From Planctomycetota bacterium (GTDB lineage Bacteria > Planctomycetota > UBA1135 > UBA2386), in the NCBI GenBank assembly GCA_016716265.1, contig JADJWQ010000006.1, positions 3,437,501-3,501,500 of the forward strand: a stretch of DNA of 64,000 nucleotides. Direction: 5' to 3'. This document shows positions 17,473 to 25,938 of this stretch, piece by piece (positions within the stretch are counted from its first letter, which is position 1; each line of letters starts with the position of its first letter). A model generated the notes under the pieces. That model made no database searches and was not told where the DNA came from. It was given only the letters and a program-made list of their open reading frames with translations. The position numbers were made by a program, and so were the translations under genes.

Positions 17473-17781
17473 ATGTCCAAGACCAAGTCCGCGACCAAGA
17501 TCACCCCGCTCGCCGACCGCGTCCTCATCAAGCGCGTCGAAGCCGAGCAGTCCACGAAGGGCGGCATCATCCTGCCCGACTCCGCGAAGGAGAAGCCGCG
17601 CGAGGGCGTCGTGCTCGCCGTGGGTAATGGCCGCGTGCTGAAGAACGGCGAGCGCAAGCCGCTGAGCGTGAAGGTCGACGACCGCGTGCTGTTCTCGTCC
17701 TACGCGGGCACCGAGGTCAAGCTCGACGGCGAGGAGTTCGTCGTCCTCTCGGAGGACGAGATCCTGGCCATCGTCGAGTGA
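17473..17781 (+). CDS. groES: Co-chaperonin GroES
   Basis: At 102 residues this matches the usual GroES length. The core 'TPLADRVLIKRVEAEQSTKGG' region is trimmed here to its diagnostic parts: PLADRVLIKR, then the mobile loop 'STKGGIILPDSAKEKP', and the closing 'GEEFVVLSEDEILAIVE'. It forms the heptameric lid of the GroEL folding chamber in the cytoplasm. A Ser/Thr/Lys-rich N-terminal extension of about eight residues precedes the core. groEL lies 121 bases downstream. I looked for a CIRCE element (the HrcA operator) upstream and found none, so heat regulation here is not by the usual CIRCE site. Confidence 0.97.
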   Translation: MSKTKSATKITPLADRVLIKRVEAEQSTKGGIILPDSAKEKPREGVVLAVGNGRVLKNGERKPLSVKVDDRVLFSSYAGTEVKLDGEEFVVLSEDEILAIVE

Positions 17782-17902
17782 CGCGCGCGGCACCCGATTC
17801 CGGCCCCCGCGGCAATACCCCTCGCAATCACTTCAGCATCCCATTCCGGCGGAGCTGCCGCGACGGCATATCCACGGACCCATCGAGAACAGGAAACGAC
17901 CC

Positions 17903-19537
<1,635 letters not shown>

Positions 19538-19573
19538 GCCTCGTGCCGGGAGGCCGCACCGGCCGCCCGAGCT

Positions 19574-19604
19574 GGAGCTGCCGCGCCCAACGGCGCGCAG
19601 CTCC
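19574..19604. terminator. Hairpin between convergent groEL and rtcR genes
   Basis: GGAGCTG (19574-19580) pairs with CAGCTCC (19598-19604), and CGCGCC with GGCGCG inside, closing a CAAC loop. The stem is 13 bp with one bulged C. It is in the 109-base gap between groEL and the regulator gene, which converge, so it could end transcription from both sides. No T tract is present. Confidence 0.6.
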
Positions 19605-19646
19605 ACGGCGATCGCCGGGGTCGCGTCGACGCTCCGCGCCCCGGGG

Positions 19647-21305
19647 TCAGCGCAGCGCGCCTGCCTGCACCGACCGGAAGTCGAGCTCGAACCGCGCCAG
19701 GTACTTTCGCAGCCGGTCGGCGTCGTTGCGCGAGCCGCGCCGCGCCAGCGAGGCCGCGAACAGCGTGCGGCCGGCCTCGCTCAGCGACGTCGCGCGGCGA
19801 CACACGTCCACGACCGCGGCGAGCTGGACGCGGTCGAAGAGGTCGAGGGCCGCGACGCGACCCTCTCCGAGCACCTCGGCCAGCGTCGCGTCGCCCGGCC
19901 GGGCCGCGGCGGATGCGAGGCGCCAGACCCGGCGCAGGCGCTCGATCTCCTGGTCGACGACTTCGACGTTGATGCGCCCGCCCGGCGCGAGCGTCGCCAT
20001 TCGCGTGATGCTCGCATTGAGGTCTCGGAAGTTGCCGGCCCAGGGGGCGTCGGGCGACTCCGCGAAGCGCAGGTAGCGGGCGCGGGCCTCCTTGTTGAAC
20101 GTCACCCGGCGGCCATTGCGGGCAGCGAAGCGCTCGAGCTCGTAGTCGACGTTCGGCTCGAGGTCCTCGATGCGATCCCGGAGGCCCGGCAGCTCGAACG
20201 TCCACAGGTCGATCCGCGCCAGCAGATCGTCGCGGAACCGGCCGGAGGCGACGTCGGCGCGCAGATCACGGTTCGTGCCGGCGACGAGCTGGAAGTCGCT
20301 CGCGACCTCCTGATCGGCACCGACCGGCAGGAAGCGCTTCTCCTCGAGAGCACGCAGCAGCATGGCTTGCTCGTCGAGACCGAGCTCGCCGATCTCGTCG
20401 AGGAACAGGAGGCCCTTGTCGGCGCGGCGCAGGAACCCCGCACGGCCCGACACGGCGCCGGTGAATGCCCCCTTCACGTGACCGAACAACGCCGACGCCG
20501 ACGCATCGCCGCGCAACGTCGCGCAGTTGACCTCGACGAACTCCCCCTCGAGCCGGTGCCGCTGCGTCTTGAGCTCGTGGATGCGCTTGCAGAGCTGCGA
20601 CTTGCCCGCGCCGGTCGGCCCCATCAGCAGGATCGGATCGCGCGTGGCCATCGCGACGCGCTCGACCAGGTCGATCTGCCGATTGAACGCGGCGTTGCGC
20701 GTCGCGATGCCGGACTTGAGGAGCGTCACCGCATCGAGCCGCTCCGACGCGAAGCGCTGCGCCAGCGCGTCGTAGCGCGACAGGTCGAGATCCACGATCT
20801 GGTAGCTACCGGCGGCGGTCTCGCCGTCCCGCCGTGGGGGCCGCGTCTGGATCAGGCGCGCAGGGAAGTGCCGCGACTCCGTCAGCAGGAACAGGCAGAT
20901 CTGCGCGACGTGCGTGCCCGTCGTCATGTGCACGAGGTAGTCCTCGTGCTCGGTGTCGAAGGCGTAGGCGCGCGCGAAGGCGTGCAATGCCTCGAACACC
21001 TCCTGGAAGTCCCATGGGTCGCGGATCTCGAGCACGTGGCGGACCACGCGCGTCGCCGGAGAGATCTGCGCGATGTCCTTTTCGACGACGTCGCCGAGGC
21101 GCTGGTAGCGGCTCTCGTGCCAGACCTCGAAGCGCGACACCACGAGGTCCTCCTGCTGGCACAGGCCCACCGACGGTCGCCAACGACTCCACCGCTCGCG
21201 CGCCGGGTGGTAGTCCTGCGAGGTGCCGAGGAAGCCGAGCACGACGACCGGACGAGGCTTATCCACAGCGATCAAGCATATCGCTGGAGATCGTCTTCGG
21301 AGCAT
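19647..21305 (-). CDS. rtcR: RtcR-type sigma-54-dependent activator (CARF-like sensor plus AAA+)
   Basis: The product is up to 552 residues. The N-terminal 185 residues form the RtcR sensor, of CARF-like Rossmann type ('VVVLGFLGTSQDY', 'EDYLVHMTTGTH'). The AAA+ domain shows Walker A GPTGAGKS at 229-236, the sigma-54-contacting GAFTGA loop at 279-284, and Walker B LLFLDE at about 299-304. The C-terminal helix-turn-helix region is present ('EAGRTLFAASLARRG'). RtcR senses RNA damage ends and opens sigma-54 promoters. In Salmonella it drives the rsr-yrlBA-rtcBA operon. Here it faces Ro60 across 159 bases, and no rtcB or rtcA is in the window. The true start may be an internal GTG giving 'VDKPRPVVVLGF', but neither start has a clear ribosome site. 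Confidence 0.92.
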   Translation of the reverse strand: MLRRRSPAICLIAVDKPRPVVVLGFLGTSQDYHPARERWSRWRPSVGLCQQEDLVVSRFEVWHESRYQRLGDVVEKDIAQISPATRVVRHVLEIRDPWDFQEVFEALHAFARAYAFDTEHEDYLVHMTTGTHVAQICLFLLTESRHFPARLIQTRPPRRDGETAAGSYQIVDLDLSRYDALAQRFASERLDAVTLLKSGIATRNAAFNRQIDLVERVAMATRDPILLMGPTGAGKSQLCKRIHELKTQRHRLEGEFVEVNCATLRGDASASALFGHVKGAFTGAVSGRAGFLRRADKGLLFLDEIGELGLDEQAMLLRALEEKRFLPVGADQEVASDFQLVAGTNRDLRADVASGRFRDDLLARIDLWTFELPGLRDRIEDLEPNVDYELERFAARNGRRVTFNKEARARYLRFAESPDAPWAGNFRDLNASITRMATLAPGGRINVEVVDQEIERLRRVWRLASAAARPGDATLAEVLGEGRVAALDLFDRVQLAAVVDVCRRATSLSEAGRTLFAASLARRGSRNDADRLRKYLARFELDFRSVQAGALR

Positions 21306-21330
21306 CCCCGGCGGCGGCGGCCGATTCGTG

Positions 21331-21352
21331 AGGCAGGCATAACCATCTGCCT
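21331..21352. promoter_or_regulatory. Dyad in the rtcR/Ro60 divergent region, candidate activator site
   Basis: AGGCAG (21331-21336) and CTGCCT (21347-21352) form a perfect inverted repeat around a ten-base spacer. It lies in the least GC-rich part of the 159-base divergent gap, about 112 bases before the Ro60 start, which suits an upstream activator site. A weak sigma-54-like sequence follows at about 21394-21410 (GGCACG-N4-GTGTT): the -24 half is good, but the -12 half lacks the GC. Both calls are tentative. Confidence 0.35.
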
Positions 21353-21464
21353 ACCATGATCTTGCAGATTCCACCCGATTCCGTCCGGGCCTCGGCACGC
21401 GGCGTGTTCAAGCCCGCCGACGCCCGCGGCACGGTGCCGCGGCGCAAGCCGGAGCACGGACCAC

Positions 21465-23033
21465 ATGGCGAACCGGGACCTGTTCGAATCTCGCGTGGCG
21501 CAGCAGCCGCCGCGCGCCGACGCCCGCAACGAGGCGGGCGGCCGGGCCTACGCACTGACGCCCCACCAGGCGCTCGCCCAGCTCGCGGTGACCGGCTGTC
21601 TGAACGGCACCTTCTACGCGAGCGACGCCGAGCAGCTCGACGCGGCGCTCGAGCTGGCCCGCGCCGTCGCCGCGGCGGGCGACGCGGAGTTCGTCGCGCG
21701 CACCGCGCTGTGGGCGCGTGAGCAGGCCAGCATGAAGGACATGCCGGCGCTGCTGCTCGCCCTGCTGACCGTCGACCACGGCGCGCTCGCCGCGGCCGTG
21801 TTCGATCGCGTCATCGACGACGGCAAGATGCTCCGCAACTTCGTCCAGATCCTGCGCTCGGGTGCCGTCGGCCGGAAGTCGCTCGGCACGCGCCCGAAGC
21901 GCCTCGTCCGCGAATGGCTCCGCAAGCGCAGCGATCGCGCACTGATCCACGCGTCGATCGGCGACCGCCCGTCGCTGGGCGACATCCTCAGGATGGTGCA
22001 CCCGAAGCCCGACTCGCCGACGCGCTCGGCCCTGTTCGCCTGGCTGTGCGACCGCCCCTTCGTCGACGCGGACCTGCCGCAGGAGCTTCGGGACCTGAGT
22101 GCGTGGCTCGCCGATGCGACCCGCCCGCTGCCCGACGTCCCGTTCCACATGCTGGCCGGCGAGTGGCTCGACGCCGCTGGCTGGAGCGCGCTCGCGAAGC
22201 GCGCGACCTGGCAACAGACGCGCATGAACCTCAACACGTTCGCACGCCACGGAGTGTTCGACGACGCCGACGCGACGCGCGCCGTCGCCGAGCGACTCTG
22301 CGACGTCGCAGCCATCCGCACCGCCCGCGCGTTCCCGTATCAGCTGATGACCGCATTGCAGCGCATCGATCCGACCGTTCCCGACGAGATTCGTGACGCC
22401 CTCGCGCGAGCTGTCGAGGTCGCGACCGAGAACGTCCCGGCCCTGCCGGGCCGCGTGCTCGTCGCGGTCGACGTCTCGGGCTCCATGCAGTCGCCCATCA
22501 CCGGCCGGCGGCGTGGCGCCACCACCGTGGCACGCTGCGTCGACGTCGCCGCGCTCATGGCGGCAACCGTGCTGCGCCGCTGTCCGGGCACCGAGGTCCT
22601 GGCGTTCCACGACCACATCGAGCCGGTCGAGCTGTCGGCCGACGATCGGGTCTCCGCGACCGCCCAGCGACTCGCGGGGCTGCCGTCCGGCGGCACCCGC
22701 TGCGCGGCTCCGCTCGAGGCGTGGAATCACGCCAGGACCCGGGCCGACGTCGTCCTGCTGATCTCCGACAACCAATCCTGGGTCGACGCCGCCGACGGTG
22801 GCGCCGGCACGGCGACGATGCAGGCATGGCTGCGGTTCAAGGCCCGCAACCAGAGCGCGAAGCTCGTCTGCCTCGACCTTCAACCGTATCGCACGACCCA
22901 GGCGGCTTCCGGCCGCGACGTCCTGAACATCGGCGGCTTTTCCGACCGTGTCTTCGACGTGATCGATGCCTTCGTCCGTGGTGACGGGAGCGCCGATCAT
23001 GCCGTGGACGCGATCCGGGCGGTCGCCATCTGA
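21465..23033 (+). CDS. rsr: Ro60/Rsr-type TROVE-domain RNA-binding ring protein
   Basis: The protein has 522 residues, the normal size for bacterial Ro60 orthologues. The N-terminal TROVE module of HEAT-like helices ('EFVARTALWAREQASMKDMP', 'RKSLGTRPKRLVREWL', 'DILRMVHPKP') forms the ring that threads misfolded RNA and binds Y RNA on its outer face. The C-terminal vWA domain has an intact MIDAS, DVSGS from Asp336, and 'SGGTRC'. GGAG lies about 12 bases upstream of the ATG. It is divergent from RtcR, which probably activates it. The Y RNA-like elements begin only 12 bases after its stop, so they may be co-transcribed and processed. In other bacteria Ro60 with Y RNA helps exoribonucleases mature or degrade structured RNA. 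Confidence 0.95.
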   Translation: MANRDLFESRVAQQPPRADARNEAGGRAYALTPHQALAQLAVTGCLNGTFYASDAEQLDAALELARAVAAAGDAEFVARTALWAREQASMKDMPALLLALLTVDHGALAAAVFDRVIDDGKMLRNFVQILRSGAVGRKSLGTRPKRLVREWLRKRSDRALIHASIGDRPSLGDILRMVHPKPDSPTRSALFAWLCDRPFVDADLPQELRDLSAWLADATRPLPDVPFHMLAGEWLDAAGWSALAKRATWQQTRMNLNTFARHGVFDDADATRAVAERLCDVAAIRTARAFPYQLMTALQRIDPTVPDEIRDALARAVEVATENVPALPGRVLVAVDVSGSMQSPITGRRRGATTVARCVDVAALMAATVLRRCPGTEVLAFHDHIEPVELSADDRVSATAQRLAGLPSGGTRCAAPLEAWNHARTRADVVLLISDNQSWVDAADGGAGTATMQAWLRFKARNQSAKLVCLDLQPYRTTQAASGRDVLNIGGFSDRVFDVIDAFVRGDGSADHAVDAIRAVAI

Positions 23034-23045
23034 AACCTGCACTCA

Positions 23046-23106
23046 GGGGCGAATGCCGCGCGGGACTACACCCATGATCCTGTCCCACGCAATGACTCGT
23101 CGCCCC
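23046..23106 (+). ncRNA. Y RNA-like element 1 (minimal, no tRNA-like domain)
   Basis: A 61-base hairpin: outer stem GGGGCGA (23046-23052) with TCGCCCC (23100-23106), 7 bp and perfect; 5' internal loop ATGCC against a nine-base 3' side; inner stem GCGCGGGAC (23058-23066) with GTCCCACGC (23082-23090), 9 positions with one C.A mismatch; a 15-base apical loop. The 5' strand GGCGAATGCCGC is nearly the same in element 2. This fits the Ro-binding stem of Y RNAs, where a conserved unpaired segment interrupts a helix. GTTCTCTT follows the stem and could act as a terminator or processing tail. Called from structure and its place beside Ro60. Confidence 0.72.
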
Positions 23107-23120
23107 GTTCTCTTCGACCT

Positions 23121-23168
23121 GCTGTCGCCGAACGCGGCCGGCGGAAGCCCGCTGCGTTCGGCGACGGC
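23121..23168 (+). other. Perfect 15-bp hairpin between Y RNA-like elements 1 and 2
   Basis: Bases 23121-23135 pair with 23154-23168 (14 Watson-Crick pairs and one G.T), enclosing an 18-base loop that itself can form GCGG/CCGC around AAGC. It is followed by GGGTTTCGTT. It may be a terminator, an RNase III-type processing site between the two RNAs, or a separate small RNA. It lacks the ATGCC internal loop, so it is not a fourth copy. Confidence 0.55.
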
Positions 23169-23179
23169 GGGTTTCGTTC

Positions 23180-23311
23180 GCGGTGAATGCCGCAGGGTCT
23201 ACAAGGTCGCGGGTTCGAATCCCGCCGGCTCCGCTCGGCTGCGCGACGCCAGCGCCGCTGCGGGGCCGTAGCTCAGTGGGTAGAGCACGACCCCGCACCG
23301 ATCGTCACCGC
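23180..23311 (+). ncRNA. Y RNA-like element 2 with a circularly permuted tRNA-like domain
   Basis: Outer stem GCGGTGA (23180-23186) pairs with TCACCGC (23305-23311). ATGCC forms the 5' internal loop. Inner stem GCAGGGTC (23192-23199) pairs with GACCCCGC (23289-23296), one A.C mismatch. The insert is a tRNA read from its 3' half first: T arm GCGGG-TTCGAAT-CCCGC (23209-23225), acceptor strand CGGCTCC (23226-23232), a 29-base capped insert, acceptor strand GGGGCCG (23262-23268, all 7 pairs, one G.T), TA at positions 8-9, and D arm GCTC-AGTGGGTA-GAGC (23271-23286). The Ro stem sits where the anticodon arm would be. The T- and D-loop bases that form a tRNA elbow are all present. Bacterial Y RNAs such as YrlA are known tRNA mimics. 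Confidence 0.85.
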
Positions 23312-25875
23312 ATCCTCATCGACGATCCGGATGCCGGCGGATGCCCGCGGGACTCCATGGCTCCAACGGGTTCGATCCCCGCCCCACTTCGGTGGGAGCG
23401 TCTCGCGACGACTCGCCGCCGGCATCCACTTCTCTCTCCTCTGCGTCGGGCATCGACGGCGTCCGCTCGCACGACGCGCAACTCGAAGACCGTCGCGATG
23501 CGGCTGTCCGGCGCCGCGGCCAGCCGTATCGTCACGCGCTCGCGTCCGGTGACGAGCTCGCCAGGGAGCGGGATCGCCAGGTCGTGGAACCGCGGGTCGT
23601 CGAGCAATCGCACGAGGCGCTCGGCGATCGGCGTGCCATCGACCAGCACCGTGTACGACGACGGCGTGCCGCGCCGGTCACCACCATGGTGGGTCAGCAC
23701 GAGGCCCAGCGGTACCGACGCATCGACCGGTAGCGCGACCTCGAACCAGCTCGTCGAACGACGGCCGCGGCGACCGTCGATCCACTCGCGCTCGCTGCCG
23801 GGACCCTCGCGGTAGCCACACCTCCGCAACGAGTCGTCGTCGCCGAAGTCGACGCGCGCGACCGTCGCGGCGTCGATGCGGCGCTGGCGCTCGGCCGCCG
23901 CGGTGAGCTCGCCGAGGCGTGCGGTCCACTGTGCGTCGGTGTCGACATCCCAGTAGCCCGCATAGCGACGGCCGTGCAGCCGATAGAACGGCGCGAGCTC
24001 CGCGACCGTCGACGCCGCTCCCACCGCCGGCGTCCGCGCGATCCCGGCACCGGTCCGGAAGCGCGCCGGGTCGCCGGGCAGCCGCTCGAGCCACTCGGCG
24101 ACGGGGCGCTCGGCGGCCACGAGCACCGGCGGCGGCGTGGCCGGCTCGCCAGGACGGACCTCGGCGCCGAGATCGCCAGCGAGGACCAGCGGCCCCCACA
24201 GGATGGCCGCGCGCTGCGGGTCGTCCGGCGTCGGCTCGAGCCGCAGCGTCTTGGGCAGGGCGATCTCCACGACGTCACCATCACGCCAGACCCGGCGCAG
24301 CTCGACGTACCGGCTCGCCGGGTCGCGGTCGTCGTACTGCCAGCGACCGGGGCGCCGTTCGGTAGCGTCCGCCACGCTCGCGTCGACGCGCTCGCCGGCC
24401 ACGGTGATCGCGAAGCCGGAGTCGACCCAGTACGGCCGGCGCACGAGCAGCGCGAGCTCGACCGGCTCGTCGACCGCGACCGTCAGCGTCGCTGTGTCAC
24501 CCTCGGGGAACGTCGTCGCCATGGTCAGCCGTATGCCGCGCGCGTCCCACGACGCAGTCGACGGCACGAACAGGTTGACCCACAGCCGCTCCCCGTCCTC
24601 GTAGTAGATGCCCTCGCCGTGCAGCGCGTGGTTCTCCATGCCGGTGCCGACGCAGCACGTGAAGTCCCGCTGCATGTCCTGATACTCGCGCTGCACGCCG
24701 CGGCCGACCGGGACCATGTAGCAGGTACGACCGTCGTCGGGGTCGATCGATCCGAGCACGTGATTGAACAACGCACGCTCCATGAAGTCCGCGTAGACGG
24801 GATCGGGCCGGAACGCGAACAGGGAGCGCGTTAGCTTCAGCATGTTGTAGACGTTGCAGCTCTCGGCGGTGCGCCCGTCGAGATGCCGTGCCAGCCGGTC
24901 GGGCGGGCCGAAGTACTCGTCCTGGCCGTGGCCGCCGGTCGCGAACGTGTGGTGTTGGACGACGGTGTCCCAGAAGAAGCTGGCGGCGACCAGATCGGCG
25001 GGCCGGCCCGTGAGTGCGAAGCGATCGATGGCGCCGACCAGCTTCGGCACCTGCGTGTTGCCGTGCTTGCCGGCGAGCGCGTCGACGTGTCGCCACAGCG
25101 GCAGCAGGAACGCACGGTGCTCGAACCGGTCGGCGAGCTGCAGCCAGCGGTGGTCGCCGGTGTCCGCGGCGAGGTCGACGAGCACCTCCGGCATGCCGCC
25201 GAACTCGGTGCCGAGCATCCGCTGCACGCTCGCTTCGTCGAGACCCGACAGCGTGCGCTCCGCCCAGGCAGCGAGTGCGGCCTCGACGTCGAGCGCTCGC
25301 TCGATGTGCGCGTGGCCATATGCGTCGCGCAGGCCCGCGAACAGCTTGTGCAGCGTGTACCATGGCGCCCATTCACCATTGAGGTCGAAGGCCGCGCTGC
25401 GCACGCTGCCCCGGGCGAGCTCCCCGAACGCCCGCCGCCCGCCCTCCAGCGCGCACAGATAGCCGTCGCCGTGCGCCGCCTGCACGGCGGCGAGCTCGTC
25501 GACGATGTAGCGGGCGCGCTCGCGGAAGCGCGGATCACCGGTCGCGGCAACCATCAGGCTGACCGCGGACAGGTAATGGCCCGCGATGTGGCCGGTCAGG
25601 TTGCGCCCGTCGCCGTCCCAGCCGCCGTACGGCTCGCCTTTCGGCTGGAGGCCGGCACGCACGCGGAACAGCGCGAGCATCCGATCGGGCTCCAGCGTCA
25701 GCAGGTAGCGCGCGTCGAGCGCCTGGGCGCGCTGCAGCGGCCCATCCGTCAGCCGCACGCTCGACAGCGGCAGCGGGCGCGCGAGCGGCGGTACCTGGGC
25801 GAGTGCCGCCGTGGCGGTCGCTGCGAGCGCCGCGGTAGCGAGGCGAAACACCCGAGACGTCATGGGGATGTGCAT
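23305..25875 (-). CDS. GH127 beta-L-arabinofuranosidase-like enzyme
   Basis: The product has 856 residues with a signal peptide ('AALAATATAALAQV'), so it is exported. GH127/DUF1680 hallmarks: catalytic and zinc-site residues in 'RTAESCNVYNMLKL' (Glu338, Cys340) and 'DFTCCVGTGMENHALHGEG' (Cys407, Cys408), the same E-x-C and CC arrangement as in characterised HypBA1. It would release L-arabinofuranose from plant or algal glycans. GGAGA precedes the ATG at 25875. The enzyme-like sequence ends near 'DSRIATVFELRVVR'. The following 50 or so residues are antisense to Y RNA-like element 3 and the end of element 2, and look like an unselected extension running on to the first stop. Confidence 0.9.
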   Translation of the reverse strand: MHIPMTSRVFRLATAALAATATAALAQVPPLARPLPLSSVRLTDGPLQRAQALDARYLLTLEPDRMLALFRVRAGLQPKGEPYGGWDGDGRNLTGHIAGHYLSAVSLMVAATGDPRFRERARYIVDELAAVQAAHGDGYLCALEGGRRAFGELARGSVRSAAFDLNGEWAPWYTLHKLFAGLRDAYGHAHIERALDVEAALAAWAERTLSGLDEASVQRMLGTEFGGMPEVLVDLAADTGDHRWLQLADRFEHRAFLLPLWRHVDALAGKHGNTQVPKLVGAIDRFALTGRPADLVAASFFWDTVVQHHTFATGGHGQDEYFGPPDRLARHLDGRTAESCNVYNMLKLTRSLFAFRPDPVYADFMERALFNHVLGSIDPDDGRTCYMVPVGRGVQREYQDMQRDFTCCVGTGMENHALHGEGIYYEDGERLWVNLFVPSTASWDARGIRLTMATTFPEGDTATLTVAVDEPVELALLVRRPYWVDSGFAITVAGERVDASVADATERRPGRWQYDDRDPASRYVELRRVWRDGDVVEIALPKTLRLEPTPDDPQRAAILWGPLVLAGDLGAEVRPGEPATPPPVLVAAERPVAEWLERLPGDPARFRTGAGIARTPAVGAASTVAELAPFYRLHGRRYAGYWDVDTDAQWTARLGELTAAAERQRRIDAATVARVDFGDDDSLRRCGYREGPGSEREWIDGRRGRRSTSWFEVALPVDASVPLGLVLTHHGGDRRGTPSSYTVLVDGTPIAERLVRLLDDPRFHDLAIPLPGELVTGRERVTIRLAAAPDSRIATVFELRVVRADAVDARRRGERSGCRRRVVARRSHRSGAGIEPVGAMESRGHPPASGSSMRMR
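23329..23427 (+). ncRNA. Y RNA-like element 3 with a T-arm minihelix and no D arm
   Basis: A 12-bp outer stem (23329-23340 with 23416-23427) is perfect. ATGCC forms the 5' internal loop and ACGACTCG the 3' side. Inner stem CGCGGGAC (23346-23353) pairs with GTCTCGCG (23400-23407), 8 bp with one G.T. The insert has a T arm, CGGG-TTCGATC-CCCG (23367-23381), then CCCAC-TTCG-GTGGG (23383-23396), a 5-bp helix closed by the very stable C(UUCG)G loop. That reads as a T arm next to a shortened acceptor-like helix. No D arm is present. A pyrimidine tail ACTTCTCTCTCCTC follows. It overlaps, on the opposite strand, the last codons of the GH127 gene. Confidence 0.75.
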
Positions 25876-25938
25876 GGCTCGGTCTCCAGTGGACCGACCC
25901 GGGAGTCCCGGCGCGAGCCCGTTCGTTACCCTGCCGCC

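Noticed and set aside
23183..23271. Protein-coding frames through the Y RNA region
   Set aside because: Open frames here are a by-product of GC-rich structured sequence. The stems, and the match between three copies at RNA level, explain the region better.
23262..23300. A canonical tRNA gene starting GGGGCCGTAGCTCAGTGGGTAGAGC
   Set aside because: The acceptor strand and D arm are perfect, but no anticodon arm or T arm follows within normal tRNA length. The matching T arm and 3' acceptor strand lie upstream instead, and the surrounding bases pair in a Y RNA-like stem, so I describe it as a permuted tRNA-like domain.
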